From Tetragonia tetragonoides (taxonomy: Eukaryota; Streptophyta; Magnoliopsida; Caryophyllales; Aizoaceae): 64,000 bases of DNA. The stretch spans positions 18,226,001-18,290,000 of the forward strand of contig CM076140.1 of the NCBI GenBank assembly GCA_038025085.1. Reading direction: 5' to 3'. The notes beneath the pieces are model-generated. The model had not been told where the DNA came from and did no database searches. It saw only the letters and a list, made by a program, of their open reading frames with translations. Below, piece by piece: positions 20,643-30,900 of this stretch; the stretch's first letter is position 1, and every line of letters starts with the position of its first letter. Position numbers and translations under genes: made by a program.

Positions 20643-21304
20643 TGATGTGAAATAAGTAACAAAACAGAAATTAACCTTTGATAGTATCACACAAAGGGAT
20701 CTTGTTCAAGAATCACTCAAGAACAACTCACGAATCACTCGTAAGGGTTTCAACCTGAATCACTCAGTTTGAGGGGTAAATACTCACGTATTCAATAATT
20801 AATCATCAAAGCACGAGTTTACAATAGCAAAGCTCTCCCCTATTTATAGACAAAGAAAATCTAAAGCTATTCGGAATCCTAATCCTAGTCCGAATAGGAA
20901 ACTAACTACAAAACTGACTACAATTGTAAAACGGACTAACTAACATCTTTCCTAATACCTAATGGACTTCTAATACTAATAACAATTAGATTATTACTCT
21001 CCTAAACATATTCTAACTAATAAAGGGAATACTAAACGAAATAGAACTGAACAACTGATTACCTAGCGCCCAAGGCTCAAAACCGCTGGAACAGTTTCCT
21101 TGGCGCCCAAGGCTTCTTCTTTTCAGCTTCTAGTCATCTTCTTGCCACTCTAACATAGTTACCTCACACTTTACCTCACGTGGCATTATACTCTTGGCAA
21201 TGAGCAGCTCAAGATCAAGCATTAACGTTTCAAGAACTGGGTTCTTGGACGTTCTTGATTCGTCGTCTTCTTGCTTGTCCTTTAACGTACTTGCTCCTGC
21301 ATCA
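20643..21304 (-). repeat. 3' LTR of the CRM-like element
   Basis: 662 bp, TG...CA ends, matching 25796-26457 in every stretch compared. It contains the last 58 codons and stop of the gag-pol frame (stop at 21130). The polyadenylation region should lie here; the exact R/U5 border is not determined. Confidence 0.95.
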
Positions 21305-24300
21305 ACCTCCCCTTCTTTAAAAGAATTTGCCCTCAAATTCGTATCCTCTAAGTAAGGGCTAAGATCACCGACATTGAAGGTTGAGCTCACGTTTCCATAC
21401 TCACTAGGAAGATCAATCTTGTATGCATTGTCTCCAATCTTCTCTAGAACTTGAAAAGGACCATCTGCTCGAGGCATAAGCTTGTTCTTGCGTCTAGAAG
21501 GAAATCTTTCTTTGCGCAGGTGTAGCCAAACTAAGTCACCAGGTTCAAATAGAACTTGCTTTCTTCCCTTGTTAGCTCTAGCTTGGTACCTTGAGTTCAT
21601 CTTCTCTACTCGCGCACGAACTTGCTCACAGGTCTTCTGGAAAGCTTGTTGTCTTGCCTTGGCATCTACATTGATAACATCATCTCTAGGCAAAGACACG
21701 AAATCAATAGGCAAATAAGGATTAATGCCATACACAATCTCAAATGGAGAACGACCAGTGGTAAATCCAGGCGTTCTGTTATATGCAAACTCCGCATGTG
21801 CTAGCTTAATATCCCAATCTTTTGTGCTTCTACTCACCAACCCTCTAAGCAAAGTACCAAGGGTCCTGTTTGTAACCTCGGTTTGCCCATCTGTTTGTGG
21901 GTGATGTGAAGTGCTAAAGAGTAACTTCGTCCCAACGAGTCTCCAAAGTGTCTTCCAAAAGTAGCTCAGAAACTTAGTATCTCGATCTGACACAATGGTC
22001 TTGGGAATGCCATGTAGCCTCACTATCTCTTTATAGAACAAGTCAGCAACATGAGAGGCGTCATCGGTCTTGTGACATGGCACAAAGTGCGCCATCTTGG
22101 ACAATCTATCAACAACAACCATCACAGCATCTTTTCCCCTTTGAGTTCTAGGGAGTGCCACAATGAAATCCATGCTCACACTCTCCCAGGGAATGCTAGG
22201 AACCGGTAATGGTGTGTATAACCCTTTGTGAAAAGCACTCTTGGCCCGTTGACATGTAGCGCATCTCGTCACAATAGCATGTACATCTTTGAGCATCTTA
22301 GGCCAATAAAAGTGTTCTTGTAACAGCTCAAGGGTTTTAGTTACTCCAAAATGTCCAGCTAATCCTCCCGAGTGAACTTCTCTAACCAATAGCTCACGTA
22401 CAGAGGACCTAGGAACGCAGAACTTGTTCCTCTTGAATAGAAACCCATCTTGTATGAAATAATCACCATGCTCCCCTTCTTTGCAAGCTCTAAATGACTC
22501 AGAGAAATCAGCATCCTTGTCATATAGTTCTTGGAGATGTTCAAAGCCTAGGAGCTTCGCTTCAAGTGTCACAAGCAAGTGGTTTCTTCGTGAAAGAGCA
22601 TCAGCAACAACATTGCTCTTCCCATCTTTGTACTTGGCCGAGAATGTAAAAGATTGTAGAAACTCTACCCACTTGGCATGTCTAGGGTTTAGTTTCTGTT
22701 GGCCATGAATGTACTTGAGAGCTTCATGATCCGAGTGCAACACAAAAGGCTTAGGCCTTAAATAATGGGACCAATGCTCCAAAGCTCTCACAATTGCATA
22801 GAACTCTCGATCATATGTAGAATAATTCAAACGAGCTCCATTCAATTTCTCACTAAAATAGGCAATAGGACGTTTTTCTTGAATTAAAACAGCGCCTATA
22901 CCCACCCCACTAGCATCACATTCAACCTCAAACAATCTATCAAAATCGGATAATGCTAGAATAGGTGCTTGACACAACTTCTCTTTGACCTCAACAAAGG
23001 CCTTTTGCGCACTTTCACTCCAATTAAACTCTCCTTTTTTCATTAATTCAGTAATAGGAGCAGTAATGGAACTAAAATTGCGTATAAACCTCCGATAAAA
23101 TGATGCCAAGCCATGAAAACTACGTACCTCATGTATATTGGTTGGGGCTGGCCATGAAGCCATAGCTTCTACCTTGGACGGATCAACATGTACACCATCT
23201 TTGGATACAATGTAACCAAGGAATATAACCTTAGGAAGCATGAAATCACACTTCTCTAACTTGCCAAAAAGCTGTTGTTCCTTTAGCTTCTCAAATACGC
23301 GCTGTAGATGTACTAGATGTTCCTCCTTGGTCTTGCTGAATATAAGAATATCATCAAGGTAAACCACAACAAATTTACCAAGGAATGCTCTCAATACCTC
23401 GTTCATCAACCTCATGAATGTGCTAGGAGCGTTGCACAAGCCAAAAGGCATTACTAACCACTCATACAAACCATGTCGTGTCTTGAACGCGGTTTTCCAT
23501 TCATCCCCCTCCTTGATTCTCACTTGATGGTATCCAGCTCTAAGATCTATCTTGGAAAACAACTGGGAACCATGTAGCTCGTCTAACATATCATCTAATC
23601 TTGGCATAGGGAACCTATATTTGATTGTGATATTGTTGACAGCTCTACTATCAATGCACATACGCCATGTCCCATCTTTCTTAGGCACAAGTAACGCAGG
23701 AACAACGTATGGACTTAGACTTTCTCTCACATAGCCTCTTTGCACAAGCTCTTCAACTTGTCTTTGTAACTCTTTGGCTTCTTCGGGGTTACACCGATAT
23801 GCTGGCCTATTTGGAAGTGGTGCTCCAGGAACTAGGTCAATTTGGTGTTCTATGCCACGCATAGGAGGTAAACCAGGGGGTAACTCCTCGGGGAATACTT
23901 CTTTGAACCTCTCTAACAATAGGCGTAACTCAGGATCATAATTGGGATTGTTACACATGTTAGGCTCAAACAACAACACTAGGTAGCTCATAGTTTCACT
24001 AGCCACCTCTTTTTCCATCTCTTTCTCTCCTATGACCATTACACGACTCGCTTTTTTACTAGCCTTTGCTTCTTTAACTTCAGTGGCAGTCAAGGGTAAC
24101 AATTTGATTCGTTTCTGGTTATGCTCAACAGTATAGATATTGTTTACACCATCATGACTAACTTTCCTATCAAATTGCCAAGGACGACCTAACAATATAT
24201 GACAAACACCCATAGGCAGTACATCACACCATAGATCGTCTTTATAACACCCTAAAGTAAAGCAAACTCTAGCTTGTTTAGTCACTTTTAACCCTCCCCC

Positions 24301-25632
24301 ATCATTCAACCATTGCACAGTATAGGGTTTAGGATGACTTTTAGTAGGCAAATCAAGCTTATCAACCATCTCTTTAGAGGCAACATTAGTACAACTCCCA
24401 GAGTCAATAATCAAATTGCAAACTTTACCTCTAACCTTGCAGCGAGAATGGAATATTTGCTCCCTTTGGTCGGACTCATCAACGGCCACAGTCGTATGTA
24501 GCAACTTCGTAAGGATTAGGGTCTCTCCAACCTCGGGTATACCATAATCTTCAATGAATGGCTCTCCAATATCTTCATCACTATCCTCGGTTATGGGCAT
24601 AACAAACGAGGGCTCCATCTCTTCTAGCTCAGCGATGGTGAGCGCTTTCTTCGAGCCGCACTCATAGGCATAGTGTCCATATCCTTGACACTTGAAACAA
24701 CGCAGTTGGTTCTTGTCCTTAGTAGCCACGGCTTTGCCTTTGTCTTGAGTTACGGGCTTGCTAGGGACACTTGCGCTCATGGAGAATGTTGCATTCTCTC
24801 TTGCATTGTATTGGTTCCGAAAATTTGTATAGCCTTTAATCACATCTCGGGCAACCGGTTTTTGCTCCTTCTCTTGCTTCTCAATCTTGAGAGCAATTTT
24901 GCAGACGTCCTCAAAGGTTACGTAAGGAACAAGCTCTACCTTGCGCCTTAGAGTTGGGTTTAGACCTTTGATGAACCGCGCGATCTTTAACTCCTCCTTC
25001 TCCTCAAGATCACACATCATGTGCATATGTTCAAACTTCTGGAGGTAGTCTTGTACACTTGAGGTTTCTTGGCTTAAGGATGTGAGTTTCAAAAACTGTT
25101 CTTGCTCAAATTCTTTAGGCAAAAATCGTTTCTTTAAATATTTCTTGAGTTTGTCCCAAGTCTCAATCTTTGCTTTCTCTTCCTTCTTGCGTCGAGCCTT
25201 TAGGTTTTCATACCATAAAGAAGCATGCTTGGTGAGTTTAAGCGTGGCTAACTTGCATCTTCGCCGCTCATCATACTCCTTGTATTCAAAGACTCTCTCC
25301 ATAGTTCTAAGCCAATCAAGAAAGGCCTCTGGGTCGTAGGAACCGTCATATTCAGGGAGTTCGACCTTCAAGTTCCTGTCATCATCATAGGGATGTCGTG
25401 GTTTAGGAGCGTCATTGGTTCTAGTCCCACTTGTGTCTTCAAACTCCTCATCGAAGTCGGGGTCACGGTTGTGGTTTCTCCAATGAATTCTGCGCATCCT
25501 TGTCTCCATGTTCTCCCTATCTTCTTGGTTTCTTCTTTCCATAGCAGCCATCCGCTCTTCTTGAGATTTGAAAGACGTCCTAAGATCCTCCATGGCTGTT
25601 AACAACTTTGCTAGTTCGCTGGGCTCACCCAT
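21130..25632 (-). CDS. Gag-pol polyprotein of the CRM-like element
   Basis: One uninterrupted frame of 1500 codons from the ATG at 25632; the frame stays open upstream, with no ATG, into the 5' LTR. In order: coiled Gag N terminus; Retrotrans_gag domain (EYDGSYDPEAFLDWL..); zinc knuckle CFKCQGYGHYAYEC (24699-24658); protease LIIDSGSCTNV (DSG at 24405-24397); RT with YLDD at 23361-23350; RNase H ECDASGVGIGAVL; integrase HHCC zinc finger (HSGGLAGHFG..CATCQRAK) and catalytic Asp/Asp/Glu in MDFIVALP, SDRDTKF and TDGQTEVTNRT; GPF module (ADGPFQVLEKIG). Every catalytic residue expected is present and there is no stop or frameshift. The product would self-cleave into structural proteins and enzymes and copy the element through a tRNA-primed cDNA. 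The C-terminal tail, acidic and rich in K/E, is encoded in the 3' LTR. Confidence 0.93.
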   Translation of the reverse strand: MGEPSELAKLLTAMEDLRTSFKSQEERMAAMERRNQEDRENMETRMRRIHWRNHNRDPDFDEEFEDTSGTRTNDAPKPRHPYDDDRNLKVELPEYDGSYDPEAFLDWLRTMERVFEYKEYDERRRCKLATLKLTKHASLWYENLKARRKKEEKAKIETWDKLKKYLKKRFLPKEFEQEQFLKLTSLSQETSSVQDYLQKFEHMHMMCDLEEKEELKIARFIKGLNPTLRRKVELVPYVTFEDVCKIALKIEKQEKEQKPVARDVIKGYTNFRNQYNARENATFSMSASVPSKPVTQDKGKAVATKDKNQLRCFKCQGYGHYAYECGSKKALTIAELEEMEPSFVMPITEDSDEDIGEPFIEDYGIPEVGETLILTKLLHTTVAVDESDQREQIFHSRCKVRGKVCNLIIDSGSCTNVASKEMVDKLDLPTKSHPKPYTVQWLNDGGGLKVTKQARVCFTLGCYKDDLWCDVLPMGVCHILLGRPWQFDRKVSHDGVNNIYTVEHNQKRIKLLPLTATEVKEAKASKKASRVMVIGEKEMEKEVASETMSYLVLLFEPNMCNNPNYDPELRLLLERFKEVFPEELPPGLPPMRGIEHQIDLVPGAPLPNRPAYRCNPEEAKELQRQVEELVQRGYVRESLSPYVVPALLVPKKDGTWRMCIDSRAVNNITIKYRFPMPRLDDMLDELHGSQLFSKIDLRAGYHQVRIKEGDEWKTAFKTRHGLYEWLVMPFGLCNAPSTFMRLMNEVLRAFLGKFVVVYLDDILIFSKTKEEHLVHLQRVFEKLKEQQLFGKLEKCDFMLPKVIFLGYIVSKDGVHVDPSKVEAMASWPAPTNIHEVRSFHGLASFYRRFIRNFSSITAPITELMKKGEFNWSESAQKAFVEVKEKLCQAPILALSDFDRLFEVECDASGVGIGAVLIQEKRPIAYFSEKLNGARLNYSTYDREFYAIVRALEHWSHYLRPKPFVLHSDHEALKYIHGQQKLNPRHAKWVEFLQSFTFSAKYKDGKSNVVADALSRRNHLLVTLEAKLLGFEHLQELYDKDADFSESFRACKEGEHGDYFIQDGFLFKRNKFCVPRSSVRELLVREVHSGGLAGHFGVTKTLELLQEHFYWPKMLKDVHAIVTRCATCQRAKSAFHKGLYTPLPVPSIPWESVSMDFIVALPRTQRGKDAVMVVVDRLSKMAHFVPCHKTDDASHVADLFYKEIVRLHGIPKTIVSDRDTKFLSYFWKTLWRLVGTKLLFSTSHHPQTDGQTEVTNRTLGTLLRGLVSRSTKDWDIKLAHAEFAYNRTPGFTTGRSPFEIVYGINPYLPIDFVSLPRDDVINVDAKARQQAFQKTCEQVRARVEKMNSRYQARANKGRKQVLFEPGDLVWLHLRKERFPSRRKNKLMPRADGPFQVLEKIGDNAYKIDLPSEYGNVSSTFNVGDLSPYLEDTNLRANSFKEGEVDAGASTLKDKQEDDESRTSKNPVLETLMLDLELLIAKSIMPREVKCEVTMLEWQEDD
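21305..21318 (-). promoter_or_regulatory. Polypurine tract of the CRM-like element
   Basis: Minus-strand AAAGAAGGGGAGGT directly abuts the 3' LTR, the expected primer site for plus-strand DNA. It is also translated in frame as part of the gag-pol ORF. Confidence 0.9.
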
Positions 25633-25780
25633 AGCTTCGGTTGTTGGTTTCTTGGGGGTTTGTTGGCTGTCTTCGTGAACAAAGGGCGGATCTTGCAAGA
25701 ATCTTTCTCTAAAGCTCGCTATGGTGTCGTGTTTATGCTCAGGACCGTGTTGTTTAAACTTAAGAAAGCTCAAACCTTTA

Positions 25781-25792
25781 GCTCTGATACCA
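25781..25792 (-). promoter_or_regulatory. Primer-binding site, tRNA-iMet type
   Basis: The minus strand reads TGGTATCAGAGC, complementary to the 3' end of plant initiator tRNA-Met, three bases from the inner edge of the 5' LTR. Confidence 0.93.
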
Positions 25793-25795
25793 AGT

Positions 25796-26457
25796 TGATG
25801 TGAAATAAGTAACAAAACAGAAATTAACCTTTGATAGTATCACACAAAGGGATCTTGTTCAAGAATCACTCAAGAACAACTCACGAATCACTCGTAAGGG
25901 TTTCAACCTGAATCACTCAGTTTGAGGGGTAAATACTCACGTATTCAATAATTAATCATCAAAGCACGAGTTTACAATAGCAAAGCTCTCCCCTATTTAT
26001 AGACAAAGAAAATCTAAAGCTATTCGGAATCCTAATCCTAGTCCGAATAGGAAACTAACTACAAAACTGACTACAATTGTAAAACGGACTAACTAACATC
26101 TTTCCTAATACCTAATGGACTTCTAATACTAATAACAATTAGATTATTACTCTCCTAAACATATTCTAACTAATAAAGGGAATACTAAACGAAATAGAAC
26201 TGAACAACTGATTACCTAGCGCCCAAGGCTCAAAACCGCTGGAACAGTTTCCTTGGCGCCCAAGGCTTCTTCTTTTCAGCTTCTAGTCATCTTCTTGCCA
26301 CTCTAACATAGTTACCTCACACTTTACCTCACGTGGCATTATACTCTTGGCAATGAGCAGCTCAAGATCAAGCATTAACGTTTCAAGAACTGGGTTCTTG
26401 GACGTTCTTGATTCGTCGTCTTCTTGCTTGTCCTTTAACGTACTTGCTCCTGCATCA
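25796..26457 (-). repeat. 5' LTR of the CRM-like element
   Basis: 662 bp with the sequence of the 3' LTR. A minus-strand TATAAATA box lies at 26001-25994, so transcription should start roughly 30 bp downstream and run leftward through gag-pol. Confidence 0.95.
25994..26001 (-). promoter_or_regulatory. LTR TATA box
   Basis: TATAAATA on the minus strand in CTATAAATAGGGG, inside the 5' LTR and well placed for the element's promoter. Confidence 0.7.
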
Positions 26458-26462
26458 TACAC

Positions 26463-26889
26463 ATTACTTCAAGTACAACTCACTTTATCTACAACCCCCT
26501 AGACACAAATGCAACACCTACAACCCCTAGACACACACGCAACACATCAACACCTACAACCCCTTGATACAAACACTCACATCCCCAAGACACAAACACA
26601 AAGTCAGTCAGCATGCAGCAATAGGTTACAACAACCAGCAACACACAACAACAACCAGCAGCAACAACCATCAACATAAACAACCAGCAACAGCAACACA
26701 TAGCAACATCAACAACCAGCAACTAGCAGTAGCAATAATAGCTATATAGGAGATTATTTATAATGAAATAGGTATTTCATTTTATGCATCATGTAATCTG
26801 TTCGTATTTTCACTTGCTTCTCATGGCCGTAAAAAGTGATTTACGAAGCTCTACAAATAACTAAGATTAAACTTAAATTGCAAATATGC
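26463..26889. repeat. CA/CAACA low-complexity DNA
   Basis: 26490-26740 is rich in ACAACC, AACAACCAGCA and CACAAACAC words on the plus strand (GTTGCTGG on the minus). The open frames across it on both strands reflect composition, not genes. Before the retrotransposon arrived this joined directly to 20637. Confidence 0.6.
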
Positions 26890-26964
26890 AACCCATGTGG
26901 GATTTGAACCCACATCCATTGTACAATAATAGCACAATCGCTCTTTCACTTGAGCTAATAGGCT
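26890..26964 (-). tRNA. tRNA-like sequence, second copy
   Basis: On the minus strand AGCCTAT...ATGGGTT can pair with wobbles. The D arm GCTC-AAGTGAAA-GAGC and T arm GTGGG-TTCAAAT-CCCAC are intact. The anticodon arm is ATTGTGC-TATTATT-GTACAAT, a 7-bp stem with a 7-base loop lacking T at position 33. The T arm is identical to the copy at 20314-20384. Probably a pseudogene or SINE head rather than a working tRNA. Confidence 0.4.
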
Positions 26965-27298
26965 TATGAGCAAGTCACATGTTTAAGTACTAAATAAGAA
27001 TTTTCAGAGAGGTAGACGCAGTATAACAGCTCACGAATCCCACAATTTCAGTCAACAAATGGGTCGCAACCTTCGCAGAACCATTCTTCACAATTGCAGA
27101 ACCAAAACAAACAGCTTACACCCAAGCTCATAATTCACGTCCAAAATAAGATCAATAAGGACCTTACAACAGCAAACAACAAACCACAGTAACACACAAA
27201 TGATATCCAGAATCCAACTAACTTACTTACAGCTCAAAAACCAATGCCACAACCAAAGAAGTTTTCACTTGATGAACAAAAAATTTGTCTTAAATAAA
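26965..27298. other. A-rich intergenic DNA
   Basis: No gene, repeat or RNA recognised. Confidence 0.35.
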
Positions 27299-27341
27299 AC
27301 TCATCAGGCTCATAACCTGAAGATTGCAGGTTCGAATCCCC
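27299..27341 (+). pseudogene. Fragment of an initiator-type tRNA-Met gene
   Basis: The anticodon arm TCAGG-CTCATAA-CCTGA (27304-27320, anticodon CAT at 27311-27313) is followed by GATTGCAGGTTCGAATCC. These 40-odd bases match what I recall of plant mitochondrial trnfM from its D arm to its T loop, with one difference in the anticodon loop. The acceptor stem is missing on both sides. Probably a scrap of organelle DNA in the nucleus. Confidence 0.5.
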
Positions 27342-27386
27342 TGAGTTTCTCGAGGTACATATGGCCGGCCCTTTGCCACAAGGTAC

Positions 27387-27793
<407 letters not shown>

Positions 27794-27865
27794 TTGCATC
27801 TAGAGTGCTTGGTAAAGCGTTGGTAATCTGAGTAAAGCTGTTGGTCAGCCCTTATTAGGTGGTCC

Positions 27866-27877
27866 CAGTATCAGAGT
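27866..27877 (+). promoter_or_regulatory. Degenerate Met-tRNA primer-binding site of the virus
   Basis: CAGTATCAGAGT agrees with the plant initiator tRNA-Met primer site in 9 of 12 positions and lies about 60 nt before ORF1, where caulimovirids have it. Confidence 0.55.
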
Positions 27878-27934
27878 TCCCGCTGTTCCCACGATTAGTT
27901 CTAAGATATCGATTAGTTCTTATGCTTATTCATC

Positions 27935-30900
27935 ATGGCTGCAAGATTTAGAAATTGGTTTAGTCCAGGTCATAATTCAAAGCATTCTGACATAGTTCAA
28001 AGTAGTAAAATTCATGCTCCTATAGATTACAAAAATTGGACAATTCCAGAACATAGCATCGAGTCAATTTACAAAATAGGACTAGCTGATTTCAAAACTG
28101 CATTTTCAATCAAAACTCATGAAGAAACTATCAGCATCCAAGAAGAATTCCATAGCATCCCTTTATTATCCAATGTTGCCATTCAAGATTATTTAAAAAG
28201 AGGATATCGTTATATGCATTATGGATTAATTCAGGTAGCAGTCAAACCTCTTGTTAGAGAAGGTATTGATGCCCCTATTTATCTAGCTTTACGTGATAAA
28301 CGTTTAAAGCTCTATAAAAATTCTTTACTTGCTATGATTCAAAATATTTGCAATGGCCCTATTTATTTCAATTGCACTCCAAACTTTTCTGTTGATTTGA
28401 CAGATCCATTAATTAATGAATCTATGATTTTGAATGTTCATTTAAAAGGAGATGAATTTCACAGCTTGTGCAAAAACTTTGCAATTATTTATCGAATTTA
28501 TTTTAGACTTATGTCTTCTCATTTAAATCCAAAATTCAAAATAGCTCCTTCACTTAAAGACGAAACAGTGATGCTTCATGTCGAAGCAGAAAGGCCAACA
28601 ATTTTTGTTCCCAAAAAGCGCAAATGGGATGAAATTACCATTCCAGATGAATTTCAAATCACTCAACCACAACCTCCAAGAAACCTTGACAGAAGAGATG
28701 TTTCTCAAATCATAGAAGACCCTGATAGAACGGTTCTTCTTAGATTCAATTCCTTTAGAGAAAGACCCTCAACTTCAACTGCCTCCGAGAATTACAGAAG
28801 ATCTTTCTCAGACTGTTCCAATTCAAATCCCATAAACCCATCCTTTAAAGTCAAGTTTCAATCACCACTTCCAGAATACACACAAAATTACTCTCCTCCA
28901 TCATCCCCTACATCCACACAAATGAAAGGTGATATTATGGTAATATCAAATACTAACTTTGAGATTGATCATTCATTTCTCCAGGAAGATTTTAAATCTT
29001 CAGCTCACAAAAGAGAAAGAGACTGGTTTCTTTCTTTTGACCAAACCAGTCAAGACCAAATCAAGATAGAATGATTTAAGGACATTCTAAGAATGCATGT
29101 CGATATTCCTTTCTTTTCATGGTTCATCACATATACTTCAAAAAATGGGATATACAACCCTTATTCCTTACCCAGTATACAAGTACAAACAAACTGCTAC
29201 AAAAAAGGGCATCACTCAGACAACCAAGTAACTACTTCCATCCATCCTCCCTTATCCTCTATAAATATTCCAACATCTCAACGAGAAGTTGCTGCTACTC
29301 CGTTTAAAAAGGGAAGAGAAGGAGAAGACAAATCAAGTGTTTGTCTTGAAGATATCAGAAAAGTCTACCAACAAAACAACTATTCAAACCAGATTCTCCA
29401 TACCATAGCCGGACAGGTAGACCAAATCTCTACAAAGATTGACTCTTGACGAAACCCAATAACCTCAAACACCAGATTTCCAAACGATATCTCAATACCA
29501 CATTTCCAACCAAGAAGCCTACCCCAAGAAGCCGAGAAATTAGCTATTCTCCCAAATAACAATTTGTTAAATAAAATTTCTCAAAGCCTAAACAACCTAT
29601 CCAAGCCAAGCAGCTCGAAAATTAATTGTCTTTATGAATGTCAGAACAAGGAAGAAAGTGAATCATCTCCATCTTCTGATTCTGATACCCCACAAAATAT
29701 CCAAGAGATAGAATACAACCCAGAAGTAAACAAGATTAGATCTTGGAAAACCTCCACAAAAAATTACTATCCAAAACCAACACCTCCAGACATTCAATTT
29801 GAAGAAAGATCTCAATTCCAAAGCCGTTCATTTGATGGTCAAAGTGTCTATGAATGGAACATAGATGGAAAAGCAGTGAGATTATTAATACGCTACAAGA
29901 AATGGGAATGGCAAGAATAGCATACAGAGCCGCATCGCCACGAATGACTGAAGAAAGTGTTGTAGCATTATTAATATCGGGTTTTACTGGCCACTCAAAA
30001 ATTGGTGGGACAATTGCTTATCCCTCCAAGAAAAAATGGAGATTTTAAGCCATAAAGTCTCTCAACAAGATGAACAAGGAAACGTAACAGACGTTAGTGA
30101 TGCCTGTGATTATTTAATAGTCACAATAGGCATGTACTTCATTGGAAACCCTAAAGAAGAAATGACAGCTTCAAAAGTCATTTTGACAAATCTCAGATGT
30201 TCAACCCTCAGTGATTACAGATGGTATAAGGATGTCTTTCTTACAAACGTCTTGAGAAGATCAGACTACAATGCTTCATTTTGGAAAGAAAGATTAATTT
30301 CTGGACTTCCAAAATTATTTGCAGAAAGAATTCTGGTCAAACTAAAGTCAGAAACAGGATTAGAAGAAATTCCATTCGAAAATATTTCATATGAACAATT
30401 ATTTTCCTTCATTAAAAAGGAAGGATTGTCCTTATGCTCAGCTTTCAAGATCCAGCCAAGTATGGGTCAGAAAGGGCCAGATCAAGAAAAGAACTTGGTT
30501 CATTTTGCGAAGCCTTCGGAATCGAGAAAATACAAGCCTCATCTGCTGCTAAAAGAAGAAAAAAGAAAGATGTTTTCTGAGAAGCGCACCAGAAGATATT
30601 TCAAGACAAGATCAACCTCTTACAATTCTCAACCATACCAACATCCAAAACAAAAACACAACTCCAAAAAACAAACCCACAAAAAACCAACCATCATTTG
30701 TTTCAAATGTGGCAAGATAGGCCACAAAGCCAACAGATGCTTCCTTAAGAAAAAGATTAATGAAACCTTTTCTCAAGACCAAGAGCTACAAGCCAAACTC
30801 ATGGCCTTACTTATTTCTGATGAAGAATTATCTGAAAGTGAGGCATACATTAACCAAATCGACAATGAATCCTCTGAAGACGGATATTCAGATGGTGATT

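Larger units (their letters stand above)
20643..26457 (-). mobile_element. Intact Ty3/gypsy retrotransposon, CRM-like
   Basis: A 5815-bp element flanked by the 5-bp target duplication TACAC (20638-20642 and 26458-26462). Two 662-bp LTRs (20643-21304 and 25796-26457) begin TG and end CA and looked identical wherever I compared them. Between them lie a tRNA-iMet primer site, one long gag-pol frame in gypsy order (protease, RT, RNase H, integrase) and a polypurine tract. The tail of the frame runs through the polypurine tract into the 3' LTR, a trait known from some CRM (centromeric) chromoviruses. The STFNVGDLSPY motif after the integrase also suits that clade. No classical chromodomain was recognised. 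The lineage call needs an RT tree. Confidence 0.93.

Noticed and set aside
22359..25602. Plus-strand and other-frame ORFs inside the CRM-like element
   Set aside because: Shadows of the intact gag-pol frame.
26489..26749. Cys/Val-rich minus frame and Asn/Gln/His-rich plus frame
   Set aside because: Both arise from CAACA-type low-complexity DNA; no domain and no splice context.
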